Source: Flagellimonas oceanensis (GTDB lineage: Bacteria; Bacteroidota; Bacteroidia; Flavobacteriales; Flavobacteriaceae). Taken from it: 64,000 bases of DNA. Under the pieces are notes generated by a model. The model searched no databases and was not told where the DNA came from. It saw only the letters and a program-made list of their open reading frames with translations. Position numbers and translations under genes: made by a program. The stretch covers positions 1 to 64,000 of the forward strand of contig NZ_RZNA01000052.1 in NCBI RefSeq assembly GCF_003992595.1, read 5' to 3'. Shown piece by piece: positions 1-9,380 of this stretch. Each line of letters begins with the position of its first letter. Position 1 is the stretch's first letter.

Positions 1-35
1 TTTTCACTAATTCAAATAGACCATGACAAGTGACC

Positions 36-2378
36 TTAGTCATCTTGGATGGAATTCGTTGGAGTCACTAACAATGCAGTATTGATTTTTTCGAGACACA
101 ATCGCCAATGGCCCAATGTGTCGACATTTCTATTCCTTCTCATGCCTTTTTCAATCTCTGTTTTCAAATCCATCAATTGTATGAGCAATAGGCCTTTTGA
201 ATAGTCAGAATGCACAAAGAATTGGTTTTCAATTTCCATAATGCTCCTTTCCTGTCCCAACATAGCTATTATAGTATCGATATAGGCCCTTTGAATTTCC
301 TGTTTCCTGCGATCAACATGACCGAAACTTTCCCATATCTCTTTGAACAAACCATCTTGCAAATACCTTAGATATGCTTTGACCAATCCTTTATTCCCCG
401 AGACTTCCTCCAGATGCTCCATTCGTTTTATCCTACGGGCCCTAAGCAGGTCGATGATTAACTTTTGTTGGTAGTGCAAGACCAGGTCTGGGAAGGTGGA
501 ATATCTGTTTTTGGTATGGAAATCGGGTTCTACCAACCAATCCGGAGGGGCAAAAGCATGTGTCAAAAGAAAATCCAAGGCTTCCATTTGGTCCTTCCAA
601 GGAATGGAAGTGTACATGTTCCCCGGTTGACTCATGGCTTTGTAATGGATATCATACCCCCCTATAAGGGTCGAAACATGTACCATATGATTGTACCACA
701 ATTCCAGGGTCTTTTCATATAATCGATTCAAGCGTCCATTATCATTTTGATCGTTCGTGACATCAGGTAATAGGTCGATCACACGTTCTATATTTTTTAA
801 GGCCAATCCTGTACTACGGACCGGATCGTTGGTCTCAACCACCTCATTGGAGGCTGTGGGTCCAATAACCTCCATCTGGTTCCGATTGAACCGGTACCAA
901 GGCACCGAATCCTGCCATCGGACCATCCGTTCCAAAGCAGCTTTCTCCTGCTGGGGAGTTGTCCCCTCGGGAAATTCCGTATAGGCCCATTTGATGTTAT
1001 ACCTATCGGTGGGCCCCACATGTCTTAACAACAACGAAGGGGGTACACTATCCGAGGGCTGGGGAATGTTTGAGGGCCTGGTATAGTTCATTACACTTGG
1101 GGTATACCCCATGGTGCGCAACCAAGTGCTGTCGCCCATTTTATCCCATGGGTACCGATACTCCCCAAAATTGGCATCCATGATTCCAAAAACATGTCCT
1201 GCTTCGTGGGCCGTTATCGCTTGGAACAGTTCGCCAATGAGTTCATCGGGAAAGGGGAAACGCTGCGCCCTATTGTCCAATGGGGCAGCCCGGACAAAGT
1301 AAGCCTCCATTACAGTCCGCACTGATGCCCCCATAAAAATGTCGCCACGTAGAATTTCCCCGGACCTCAAATCAATAATATGGCCAAGGGTTCCTCCATA
1401 ATCCTCATATTCCCAACCTCTCATATATTTTTTTTGGTTCCAGTGCACTACGTTGGAATGGATACTATGAGCCGTCCATTCGTCCAAACTGTCCAATTCC
1501 TTGACCACAAGGGCGTCCTTGAATCCCGCGGACTCAAATGCGGGCACCCACTCTTCAATCCCTGCCTTGATATAGGATCGCCATTTTTTGGGGACCTCTG
1601 GGGAAATCAAAAACGAAATAGGTTTAACGGGAACGCTGATATTTTGATCCTTGAATTTTTTTTCCAACCGCCAACGGGTGATATTGGCCAATCCATTTTG
1701 TTGGCCGAACCTAACCCCCATCTTCCCGTCGGGATAGAAGCCCATGCGATAATCAAACCTTCTGGCTTTCATTGGTGACCCCAAGGCACAGAACCCAAAA
1801 TAGAGGGGAACCGAAGCTTTGGAATTCCTCCTGATCATGCCCCTTCGGGCCTTGATAATTACCTCCCCGTCCAAATCCTTGGTGCCCATTAAGACCGACA
1901 ATCGGGGCACCGGGTTTCCAAAGGAAACTCCCAGTCCTTGGGGCCATTCCAATTCTTGGTTCAAAATGAGGTCGGTGATATTGATACAATGGCCACCGGG
2001 TAAAGCCAGTTCCCTTTCCATGGGAAATATGGCCAGGATATTGTCCTTCAGGTCAATCCCTTCCTTGAACGGTATAATGATTCCTGCAGTGGAGGCAACG
2101 GCCTGTTGCTTCAACAGTATCTTGTCATGGAGTTTCGACCATACCACTTGCATGGCACTTCGCCTCATATTGTCATGGCAAGTAAAAAGCATCGGCTTGT
2201 CCAATAGCGAATCTGGGATGTTCAAATAGAGTTGCCCCCCTTGGATAAAAGAGGTCAAGAAAGGTTCTTGTTCAATGGTTTCAACAATTGAACCATTCAT
2301 TACAGCTCCTTTGATTGGGTCAAGGGCATATCCCCAACACTGTAGAGACAACAAACAGATAAGGATTAAGTTTCTCAT
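36..2378 (-). CDS. Secreted zinc-dependent metalloprotease (DUF5117/DUF5118/DUF4953 type)
   Basis: 780-residue exported protein with an N-terminal signal peptide (hydrophobic stretch at residues 3-18). A zinc-binding HEAGH sits at residues 391-395, followed by G398 and D401, so the site reads HExxHxxGxxD rather than the usual HExxHxxGxxH. A Met-turn-like SVMNY motif follows about 40 residues later. This is the metzincin arrangement of the large Bacteroidota metalloproteases that travel with SusC/SusD pairs. It is the last gene of a minus-strand operon, 83 bp after the SusD gene. The likely role is cleavage of proteins or peptides before or after SusCD import (inference). The family call is firm; substrate unknown. 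Confidence 0.85.
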   Translation of the reverse strand: MRNLILICLLSLQCWGYALDPIKGAVMNGSIVETIEQEPFLTSFIQGGQLYLNIPDSLLDKPMLFTCHDNMRRSAMQVVWSKLHDKILLKQQAVASTAGIIIPFKEGIDLKDNILAIFPMERELALPGGHCINITDLILNQELEWPQGLGVSFGNPVPRLSVLMGTKDLDGEVIIKARRGMIRRNSKASVPLYFGFCALGSPMKARRFDYRMGFYPDGKMGVRFGQQNGLANITRWRLEKKFKDQNISVPVKPISFLISPEVPKKWRSYIKAGIEEWVPAFESAGFKDALVVKELDSLDEWTAHSIHSNVVHWNQKKYMRGWEYEDYGGTLGHIIDLRSGEILRGDIFMGASVRTVMEAYFVRAAPLDNRAQRFPFPDELIGELFQAITAHEAGHVFGIMDANFGEYRYPWDKMGDSTWLRTMGYTPSVMNYTRPSNIPQPSDSVPPSLLLRHVGPTDRYNIKWAYTEFPEGTTPQQEKAALERMVRWQDSVPWYRFNRNQMEVIGPTASNEVVETNDPVRSTGLALKNIERVIDLLPDVTNDQNDNGRLNRLYEKTLELWYNHMVHVSTLIGGYDIHYKAMSQPGNMYTSIPWKDQMEALDFLLTHAFAPPDWLVEPDFHTKNRYSTFPDLVLHYQQKLIIDLLRARRIKRMEHLEEVSGNKGLVKAYLRYLQDGLFKEIWESFGHVDRRKQEIQRAYIDTIIAMLGQERSIMEIENQFFVHSDYSKGLLLIQLMDLKTEIEKGMRRNRNVDTLGHWRLCLEKINTALLVTPTNSIQDD

Positions 2379-2461
2379 ATTTTGGATTTACTTTGGGTTT
2401 GGAATCGGAACCCTCCCCGTTTTGAGGGAATAGGGTATCGTTGCTATGTAATGTGATAAAC

Positions 2462-3898
2462 TCAATAGCCCGGGTTCTGTGGCAATAAGTTGGGGTTGGT
2501 GTCCAATTCGCTCTCTGGGATTGGCAGCCGTACATCCGTGGCTTTCCAATTCGGTTTGAATTGTCCCAAGATTTCGTCCGCTTTCCCCAATCGTTTAAGG
2601 TCAAACCATCGATGTCCCTGCTCTGTAAAAAGTTCAAACCTGCGTTCATTAATGATAGCATCCAAAATCTCGTTCTGTGTACTGGCCATGGTATTGGCCA
2701 AACCTGCCCGGTTCCGAATGGCGTTCAAATCACTTTGAGCTCCGACAATATCACCCAACCTAATCCTGGCTTCTGCACGGATCAACATTTGTTCGGCAGA
2801 TCGAAAAAGAATGGAATATTCCAAGGCTTCATTTTCATTGATACCAGCCTTGTATTTATGGGCATAGTAATAGGTAACAGTATTGTCCATATCTGAAATA
2901 CCATTGACCCATTGGTCCCTTCGCAAGTCATCCGCTTCAAAAGCATTTAGAAGATCATTTGTTAGCGCATAGGTCTGGCCTGGAACACTCTGGATGATGA
3001 GCTGTTCGGCCTCACGGGTATTTTTCGGAGATTCATTGTCCGCCTTTAGTTGCCAAATCGTTTCTTGGGAACCCTTGAGAAAAACTTGATTCAAGTCGGA
3101 CTCCAGGGGAAAGTCGTCGATCAGTTCGGTTGCCATTGCTGCAGCCTCTTCCCAGTATCCAATATAAAGGTGCATTCGCGCCAATAAGGCCTTGACCACA
3201 TTTTGGTCAGGATAAATACGTTCATCGGAAACAGGTGCAGTCCCTTCCAACAAAACCAATGCGGCTTCAAGGTCTGCTATGATAAGATCATTTACCTCGT
3301 CCACATCCGTTCGGACAACCGTATTGGTTTTCAAGTAGTCCGTGGTCTCGACATAGGGCACGTCCCCAAAAACTGATACCAATAAACTGTGCAAATAGGC
3401 CCTGATAAACAAGGCCTGACCCTTGAAGCTGTTCTTTTCTACCGTGGTCAGCCCATCCGTACCATCCACTCCCTTGATTATATCATTGGCCCCATAAATG
3501 AGATGGTATGCCTGTCGCCACCATTCCAAGACGGCCCCATTCCCCGGGAGTACATTATGTTGGAAGAGTTGGACATAATCGGCGCTAAAACCATAATAAT
3601 CCAATTCATCACTATAAATGCCCATCGCCGTTGTCAGGCCAAAGGCCCCCGAAACCATCCCCTGTTCGCGCATATCGTAATAAAGGTTGGCCAATGCGGA
3701 CTCCACAGTGGCCGCATCATTGAACACGGTTTCGGATACCAAGGTATTTTTAGGTGGTTGCACTTCCACAAAGTCTGCACAACCCATTACCAAAATGGCT
3801 GATATTAAAAGGCATGACTTTTTAAGGGTTGGATAGGGTTTCAACAATGACCTCAATAGGGCCACATCAAGTGTATTTATATATTCTGAATGTTTCAT
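2462..3898 (-). CDS. RagB/SusD family nutrient-binding outer-membrane lipoprotein
   Basis: 478 residues. A lipobox (LVMGC, Cys40) follows an unusually long N-terminal extension, and no closer ATG is available. The C-terminal half has typical SusD features: SAEQMLIRAEARIRLGD, the AIRNRAGL segment, and the ERRFELFTEQGHRWFDLKR motif near the end. SusD proteins cap the SusC transporter on the cell surface and capture substrate. The start lies 16 bp after the SusC stop, so the two are co-transcribed. Linkage to a metalloprotease suggests a peptide or glycoprotein substrate (inference). Confidence 0.9.
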   Translation of the reverse strand: MKHSEYINTLDVALLRSLLKPYPTLKKSCLLISAILVMGCADFVEVQPPKNTLVSETVFNDAATVESALANLYYDMREQGMVSGAFGLTTAMGIYSDELDYYGFSADYVQLFQHNVLPGNGAVLEWWRQAYHLIYGANDIIKGVDGTDGLTTVEKNSFKGQALFIRAYLHSLLVSVFGDVPYVETTDYLKTNTVVRTDVDEVNDLIIADLEAALVLLEGTAPVSDERIYPDQNVVKALLARMHLYIGYWEEAAAMATELIDDFPLESDLNQVFLKGSQETIWQLKADNESPKNTREAEQLIIQSVPGQTYALTNDLLNAFEADDLRRDQWVNGISDMDNTVTYYYAHKYKAGINENEALEYSILFRSAEQMLIRAEARIRLGDIVGAQSDLNAIRNRAGLANTMASTQNEILDAIINERRFELFTEQGHRWFDLKRLGKADEILGQFKPNWKATDVRLPIPESELDTNPNLLPQNPGY

Positions 3899-3914
3899 AC
3901 TGCTGTTTTATCGG

Positions 3915-6900
3915 TTAAAAACTAATTTGGACGCCCAAGGTTATTTGTCTCAATGGGGGCAATCGGGTGCTTGAAGGTTGCTCGGGATCGGGCCCCTCGT
4001 AATTGGTCAGTGTCCAGAGGTTCTGTCCTTGGAGATAGACTTTCATATCCAATCCGGGACGCATAGAAGGAACTTTATAGGTCAGGGATATATTCCGCAA
4101 TCGGACAAAGGATGCATCGGAAATGGACGCATTGCTATCCTCTTGAAGTGACCCTAGATCCTCGCCGCCGGCTAGGCCACCCGAAGCCCTCTGGATGGGT
4201 TTCACATCCCCTGGCTCCTCCCATCGGTTGTAGAGTTCTGCAGGAGTGTTGCCCTTGTACCCAGGGGTTGCATCGAATCGTAAGGTGTTATAGGCCTTTT
4301 GTTTTTTGAACTGGAAGAGCACATCCATAGTCAGGTTGCCCAGACTTAGGGAATTTCCAAATCCACCATAAAACTTGGGGGCCAGATCTTCTATCCATTG
4401 TCGGTCCTCCGCCCTGTTGATGTCACCGTCCCCATTATAGTCCTCAAAGGTATATGCCCCTGTTTCCGGATCTACCCCAAGGGCATGATAGAGTTTAACG
4501 ATGGTCAGGGGTTGGCCAATACTATAGCGATTTGCAAAAGTGGAGTTTTTCAAGCCATCAAAGGCTACAAGTTTGCTCTTGGGAACGGTCAGATTAAGGG
4601 TTGTGGACCAGTTGAACCCTTTTGATTGGATATTTACCGTACGAAGGTCCACTTCAAGCCCCGTATTCTCCACAACGGCATCGAAGTTTCCCGTCAGTTC
4701 CGCAAACCCTGTGGTCGCTGCCAAAGGAATTCCTACCAACTGATTGGAAGAACGATTGCGGTACCATGAGGTGTTGACCAACAGTCTGTCCTTGAAAAAG
4801 CCCAGTTCCAGGGCGGCTTCCAGTTTGTTGTTTTCCTCCCAACTGAAACGTGGATTGTAGATGCCCGTTGGCTCCAACACCGTAACACCGTTATAGTTAT
4901 TTCCGGAAACCTGATAGGTGTCCAAAAAGCGATAGTCGCCGATGTTGTCACTTCCCGTGCTTCCATAACTTGCCCGTAGCTTACCGAAACTCAACAGGGA
5001 GCCTTCACTGAACAGGCGCTCTTTTGAAAATATCCAAGCAAGGCCTACCGCACCAAAGTTTCCGAACTGTTTTCCAGGGCCGAAGCGCGAAGAGCCGTCC
5101 CTACGGCCCGTAAGGTTGAGGATATACCGATTCAATAAGTTCACATTGATTCTTCCAAACAATGCATTGTATTTGTATTTGCCATCGGTATCTGAAAATA
5201 CTTGAAGGTTTTCTGCGGCGGCAAGGTTTTCCAACAATCCATTATTGGGAAAACCCAGTCCCCTTTGCACTAACTGCTCCATGGTTTCCTCTTGGAATGT
5301 GGTTCCGACGAGAAGGTCCAGGGCAACTCCATTCCAATCCTTCCGCCAGTTCAATTGGGGTTCCACGATCCATGACACCCTTTGGGAAGCATTGGTGATC
5401 AGATGGGAATAGTTTTGCGGAGTAACCCCCAGACCCGGATTCCGTGCCGAACTGGGCATGGCCCTGTACGAATCCAAGCGGTAATCCGTGAACCCCATAT
5501 TTGACCTGAATTCCAAGTTTGATGTAACCTCATAGGAAACAAGCGCATTTGAAATAAGGGTATTCGATGTGGATTTATAGGTTTCCTCCAAGGAGGCCAA
5601 TGGGTTGTCCCAAGTATTGTTCTCCCAATTGATGTTCCCCTCGTCATCATAAATTCGAGGTGCATTGGGTTCCAAGGAATAGGCCTTGGAAGTAAAATCG
5701 ACTGTGGGCATTTTGTTGTTCTCATTGGTGTACCCGATCGAGAGGTTGATCTTGAAGCGAGCATTCTCGGATTGATGGTTTATATTGCTACGCAGGTTTG
5801 CCTTTTGATAATTGGAATCCCCGGGAAACACGGTAGTCTCCTTTTGATAGGATCCACTGATCAAAAATTGTGTCAGGTCATTGCCGCCGGATACAGAGAG
5901 CTGTGCATTGTTCCGGTAGGAGGTTCCCCCGATGAGTTCCTTTTGCCAGTCAGTGTATCGGTTATTGTCCCATAATTTGACATCGGGCCAGAAAAAGTCA
6001 AATCCGGGATCTTCCAATAGGTCGCCGTATCCATCATTTGTAATGCCCTCCCTTCGTACTTCCAAATACTGTTCGGTGTCCATTAGGTCCAAAAAACGGG
6101 ACACTTTACCAAGGGTGGTGCTCAAGTGGGCATCAAAACGTGTTTTGCCGGCCCTGCCTTTTTTGGTGGTGATCAGTACCACCCCATTGGCCCCACGGGA
6201 TCCATAGATGGCTGTGGCATCAGCATCCTTGAGCACTTCAATACTCTCAATGTCGTTTGGATTGATGGCGTTTAAGGGACTGATACTGCCACCGATGATT
6301 TGGCCAGATACTCTCGATGCCCCAAGGGATTGTGAACCGAAGGGCACACCATCCACGATGAACAGGGGGTCTGTAGCACCATTGATAAAATTCCTGCCCC
6401 GCACTTCGATGTTGAAACCACCACCAGGTAGCCCAGTGGTCTGGGCAATGTTGACCCCGGACAATTGGCCTTGCATCGCCGCCAAGGGATTCCCCACGGG
6501 TTGTTTTTCCATAGTAGCCGCCTTAATGGTGGCAATATTACCGGTGCGTTCCTTTTCCTTAACGGAATAGTAACCGGCATTGAGCACGACTTCCCCCAAT
6601 TGGGTAACATTCTCTTCCAGTTGGACATTGATTACAGTTCTTCCATCGATAGGAACATTCAAGGTTGTAAAGCCCACTATGGAAAAAACAATCATGTCCT
6701 CTGGACCGGCCTCAATGTTATAGGTGCCATTCATATCGGAAATAGCTCCACGGTTGGTGGATGGTACTACAACATTGACCCCGCCCAAGGGCAGCCCCTC
6801 CATGTCAGTAACAGTACCGGTTATAGTGGTCTGTGGTGGATCAAATGTTACCCCTGCTATCAATTTTTGATGGAGTAGGGGTGCTAATAGGAGATATAAA

Positions 6901-6947
6901 AACAGGAACAGTTTGGTCCTGTTTAAGCGTTTTGGTGATTTCTTCAT
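3915..6947 (-). CDS. SusC/RagA family TonB-linked outer-membrane transporter
   Basis: 1010 residues. Signal peptide at about 1-31, a carboxypeptidase-D-like regulatory domain at about 40-118 (GTVTDMEGLPLGGVNV), then a TonB plug containing the SusC signature SIEVLKDADATAIYGSRGAN, and a 22-strand-type barrel ending in an aromatic residue (QISF). Unlike the SusC at 12946 it has no N-terminal STN domain, so it is not expected to signal to an anti-sigma factor. It is the first gene of the operon with SusD and the metalloprotease. No FecR or sigma gene is adjacent. Confidence 0.92.
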   Translation of the reverse strand: MKKSPKRLNRTKLFLFLYLLLAPLLHQKLIAGVTFDPPQTTITGTVTDMEGLPLGGVNVVVPSTNRGAISDMNGTYNIEAGPEDMIVFSIVGFTTLNVPIDGRTVINVQLEENVTQLGEVVLNAGYYSVKEKERTGNIATIKAATMEKQPVGNPLAAMQGQLSGVNIAQTTGLPGGGFNIEVRGRNFINGATDPLFIVDGVPFGSQSLGASRVSGQIIGGSISPLNAINPNDIESIEVLKDADATAIYGSRGANGVVLITTKKGRAGKTRFDAHLSTTLGKVSRFLDLMDTEQYLEVRREGITNDGYGDLLEDPGFDFFWPDVKLWDNNRYTDWQKELIGGTSYRNNAQLSVSGGNDLTQFLISGSYQKETTVFPGDSNYQKANLRSNINHQSENARFKINLSIGYTNENNKMPTVDFTSKAYSLEPNAPRIYDDEGNINWENNTWDNPLASLEETYKSTSNTLISNALVSYEVTSNLEFRSNMGFTDYRLDSYRAMPSSARNPGLGVTPQNYSHLITNASQRVSWIVEPQLNWRKDWNGVALDLLVGTTFQEETMEQLVQRGLGFPNNGLLENLAAAENLQVFSDTDGKYKYNALFGRINVNLLNRYILNLTGRRDGSSRFGPGKQFGNFGAVGLAWIFSKERLFSEGSLLSFGKLRASYGSTGSDNIGDYRFLDTYQVSGNNYNGVTVLEPTGIYNPRFSWEENNKLEAALELGFFKDRLLVNTSWYRNRSSNQLVGIPLAATTGFAELTGNFDAVVENTGLEVDLRTVNIQSKGFNWSTTLNLTVPKSKLVAFDGLKNSTFANRYSIGQPLTIVKLYHALGVDPETGAYTFEDYNGDGDINRAEDRQWIEDLAPKFYGGFGNSLSLGNLTMDVLFQFKKQKAYNTLRFDATPGYKGNTPAELYNRWEEPGDVKPIQRASGGLAGGEDLGSLQEDSNASISDASFVRLRNISLTYKVPSMRPGLDMKVYLQGQNLWTLTNYEGPDPEQPSSTRLPPLRQITLGVQISF

Positions 6948-7650
6948 TATATTGAGTTTCTTTGATTAAAGTGTCAGTTGTTATTGTATTCCCACAAGAC
7001 AATCATATAGCGGTCCTTGGGTTTTAGCCACACTGCCCAAAAAGTCAGGATAAAGCCGTAACTTACTTGGGGACATAAAGGTTCGGACATAGGCCACCCT
7101 GTCCAAGCAGCAAAGGTTCTTGGAAATAGGATTCCTACATGAAAATGACTATGAAACTGTGTTAGGGCCGGATGCCCAAAAAAGTGTAAACGTGAACCAT
7201 GGGACAAAAGGATATCGTTAACCGGAAAAATGTTGTAGCTATCCCATAGTTATAGTCTTAGGGTTATACGGGATTTTTGGGCTTTTTCTTAAAGAGAATA
7301 TCAAATAGGGTCAGGCCCGCTCTAGTACTGGATCTGACCGATGATAAATGCTCTGCTAAAAAAATAAGCCTTTTGTTTCCCATAACCCATTGTTTGGGCG
7401 ATGCCCCCGAAAAGCAAAAGAAATCAAACGCTATGAAAAAGTTGGGCGTGGAACTCAACTTAACGGAAAGAGGTACTGGTATACCGCGCAACGATAAGAG
7501 AGCTCACGCCCGGGTCGTGAGCCTATCTGCTTGTCGTCTCGTTGCTAAAAATTACCAGTTTTCTTTCCGAGATTCAAAGCGATGGCTTCAAATATTGTCT
7601 AAACGAAGAATCGCAAATTATGTATTTCTTAGGCAAGATACCAAATAAGT
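6948..7650. other. Non-coding or degenerate stretch upstream of the SusC operon
   Basis: About 700 bp with no convincing gene. Short overlapping open frames on both strands (7277-7648 plus, 7264-7491 minus) resemble no family I recognise and lack a good start signal. The only strong structure is the nested inverted repeat at 7465-7568, annotated separately. The minus-strand promoter of the SusC operon must lie near 6950-7050, but I could not pick out a clear TAnnTTTG box. Confidence 0.5.
7465..7568. repeat. Nested four-step inverted repeat (possible structured RNA or element end)
   Basis: Four 7-bp complementary segments are nested symmetrically: GGAAAGA 7465-7471 with TCTTTCC 7562-7568; ACTGGTA 7475-7481 with TACCAGT 7553-7559; GCAACGA 7488-7494 with TCGTTGC 7539-7545; GCTCACG 7502-7508 with CGTGAGC 7516-7522, with CCCGGGT as apical loop. 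Bases between the arms are unequal, with the extra bases mainly on the 3' side. The whole could fold as one long bulged hairpin in DNA or RNA. No T-tract follows, so it is not an ordinary terminator. Confidence 0.7.
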
Positions 7651-7678
7651 TTATTCGATACAAATATGTATCGAATAA
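7651..7678. promoter_or_regulatory. Perfect palindrome, probable operator of the XRE regulator
   Basis: TTATTCGATAC (7651-7661) and GTATCGAATAA (7668-7678) are exact 11-bp inverted arms around the 6-bp spacer AAATAT. The palindrome ends 28 bp before the ATG of the HTH gene at 7707. That is the classic position for autoregulation by a dimeric XRE repressor (inference). Confidence 0.7.
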
Positions 7679-7683
7679 ATATT

Positions 7684-7712
7684 CCTCATTTCTCAATTTT
7701 TACTGAATGAGG
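7684..7712 (+). promoter_or_regulatory. Hairpin covering the start codon of the XRE gene
   Basis: CCTCATT at 7684-7690 is complementary to AATGAGG at 7706-7712, which contains the ATG at 7707-7709. Folding in the mRNA would occlude the start codon, suggesting translational restraint in addition to the upstream palindrome. The stem is only 7 bp with a 15-nt loop, so the effect may be modest. Confidence 0.4.
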
Positions 7713-8087
7713 AAATACAGCGGTATTGAAATAGAATTAATTAATATTCAAATTGGCTGTCTTATAAGATTGGCAAGATTGAAAAAAGGGCTTTCTCAGC
7801 TTGATTTGGGACACCAAATAGATTCGAATTCAACCCTTGTGGGTAGAATTGAAAGAGCGGAGGGTAAAACAAGTTGGGAAAAAATTTTCATGTTAAGTAA
7901 ACAATTAGATGTCAACTTTTATAATCTTTTTGAATTAAAGAAAAAAGATGTCTTGCTATCAGTTGTTGATGAAGCGTTACAATATGAGAACAAACTTACT
8001 CAGGAGAAGAGGGAATTCTATGAATCTCTAAAAATAAAAATTGAGGAAACATATAGTACCTTTTTTATGGAACAAAAGTCGAATTAA
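7707..8087 (+). CDS. XRE-family helix-turn-helix transcriptional regulator
   Basis: 126 residues. An HTH_3 domain occupies about residues 15-72 (LIRLARLKKGLSQLDLGHQI, then the recognition-helix region SNSTLVGRIERAEG). A charged helical tail (residues 85-120) may be a dimerisation segment. Probably represses itself through the palindrome at 7651-7678. The gene is AT-rich compared with the flanking SusCD operons, as is the deacetylase gene downstream, which points to a transferred stretch. Its regulon is unknown. Confidence 0.8.
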   Translation: MRKYSGIEIELINIQIGCLIRLARLKKGLSQLDLGHQIDSNSTLVGRIERAEGKTSWEKIFMLSKQLDVNFYNLFELKKKDVLLSVVDEALQYENKLTQEKREFYESLKIKIEETYSTFFMEQKSN

Positions 8088-8287
8088 CCACCCGCATATA
8101 TATTCCCAATGTATTCTACACTAGAATTTTCTTATATTCAGTTCTCATGCTCCCCCCATAGATTTATCGAATTTTAAGAAAACTATGTTTTGCATTAATT
8201 GCAAAAGTTATGCATAGACAACCAAATAGGTGGTATAAGCTTAATAAAGTTGGGTATATAAACAAGTTACCAGTCATAAACTGCACC

Positions 8288-9187
8288 ATGAAAAATAAAA
8301 TTTTAATTTTAATCTTTTCGATACCATTAACCGCCATTGCTCAGTCAACAATAAGTTTCACCTTCGATGATGGAAGCATGTCAAACCGTGCAAACTATGA
8401 ATTTAAAGAATGGAACAACATGATTTTGAATGCTTTGGATAGTGCAGAAATCAAAGCTGTCTTTTTTGTTAAAACCGATGACAAAGCAACAAATAAGGGA
8501 CGATATCTGATAGAAACTTGGAACAACGAAGGTCATTTGATTGCTAACCACACTTACTCTCATCCAAACTTTAACAAAGAAGAAATCAAGGCTACAGATT
8601 TTCGAATCGAACTTTTACGGGCTGACTCTTTGATTAGCTCCTACAGTAACTATGTTAAGTTATTCAGGTTCCCATATCTAAAAGAAGGTGATACAAACAC
8701 AGAAATTGATAGTATCCGACAAATTATGAAATCCTATGGATATCAAAACGGACATGTCACAATTGATGGGTCGGATTGGTATATTGATAGTCGGTTAAGA
8801 AAGAGACTTAAACAGAATCCTAAAGCCAAAATTGAAGCTTTTAAGGATTTCTATTTGGAGCACATATTTGAACGTGCTAACTATTATGAAAACTTATCCT
8901 ACGAACTAACAGGGAGGCACATCAGTCATACGCTACTTCTCCATCATAACCTTGCAGCCGCACTCTTCTTGGATGACCTTATTGAAATGTTTAAATCTAA
9001 AGGGTGGAATGTGATTTCAGCGGATGAAGCATTCAAAGACCCTATTTTTCAACAAACTCCTAACCATGCGGGAGAAAGCTTAATTTGGGCTTTGGCTAAA
9101 GACTCTGGAAAATATGAAGATGAACTTAGATATCCGGCAGAAGACAGCAGATACGAAAAAGAACGAATGGATGAGCTTGGACTCTAA
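8288..9187 (+). CDS. Secreted polysaccharide deacetylase (NodB homology domain)
   Basis: 299 residues from the ATG at 8288, chosen over the upstream 8210 start because it gives a clean signal peptide (MKNKILILIFSIPLTAIAQ). The catalytic TFDDG motif is at residues 25-29 and the zinc motif HTYSHP about 60 residues on, as in carbohydrate esterase family 4. A later LLHHNLAAALFLDDLIEMF segment corresponds to the family's C-terminal His motif. It probably removes N- or O-acetyl groups from a glycan in the periplasm or outside the cell. It stands alone in an AT-rich accessory stretch between two SusCD loci. Confidence 0.85.
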   Translation: MKNKILILIFSIPLTAIAQSTISFTFDDGSMSNRANYEFKEWNNMILNALDSAEIKAVFFVKTDDKATNKGRYLIETWNNEGHLIANHTYSHPNFNKEEIKATDFRIELLRADSLISSYSNYVKLFRFPYLKEGDTNTEIDSIRQIMKSYGYQNGHVTIDGSDWYIDSRLRKRLKQNPKAKIEAFKDFYLEHIFERANYYENLSYELTGRHISHTLLLHHNLAAALFLDDLIEMFKSKGWNVISADEAFKDPIFQQTPNHAGESLIWALAKDSGKYEDELRYPAEDSRYEKERMDELGL

Positions 9188-9195
9188 AGACGAAA

Positions 9196-9356
9196 GGTAA
9201 CAAATGCTATGAATGAATGGGGTTTTATCGGTCAGGATATTTTTGCGGTACTTGCAAAGTCCGCCACAAGTTTTATTTTTAAATCAAGGCGAGGCTATGT
9301 GCAAGAGGAAGGGGTTCTGCTTTCTAATCCCCACTGATCATAGCGCTATCGTTGCC
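9196..9356. repeat. Imperfect inverted repeat, cassette-boundary-like
   Basis: The left arm at 9196-9222 (starts GGTAACAAATGCTATGA, ends ATGGGG) is matched by the reverse complement of 9329-9356 (starts CCCC, ends GCTATCGTTGCC). The arms share GG-AAC, GCTATGA and TGGGG with small gaps. The intervening 106 bp is non-coding. It sits directly upstream of a small orphan gene. It resembles folded recombination sites of gene cassettes but lacks the canonical attC core boxes. A further GTAGGCAAC at 10046-10054 is the exact complement of GTTGCCTAC at 9351-9359. Confidence 0.5.
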
Positions 9357-9380
9357 TACAATACGTGGAATATAAATAAC

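Noticed and set aside
7465-7568. Integron attC site at the nested inverted repeat
   Set aside because: A RYYYAAC-like ACTTAAC lies just outside the left arm, but no GTTRRRY core is found at the right end, and there is no integron integrase nearby.
7264-7648. Two overlapping open frames as small genes
   Set aside because: They lie on opposite strands over the nested inverted repeat, have no recognisable domains and no good start signals.
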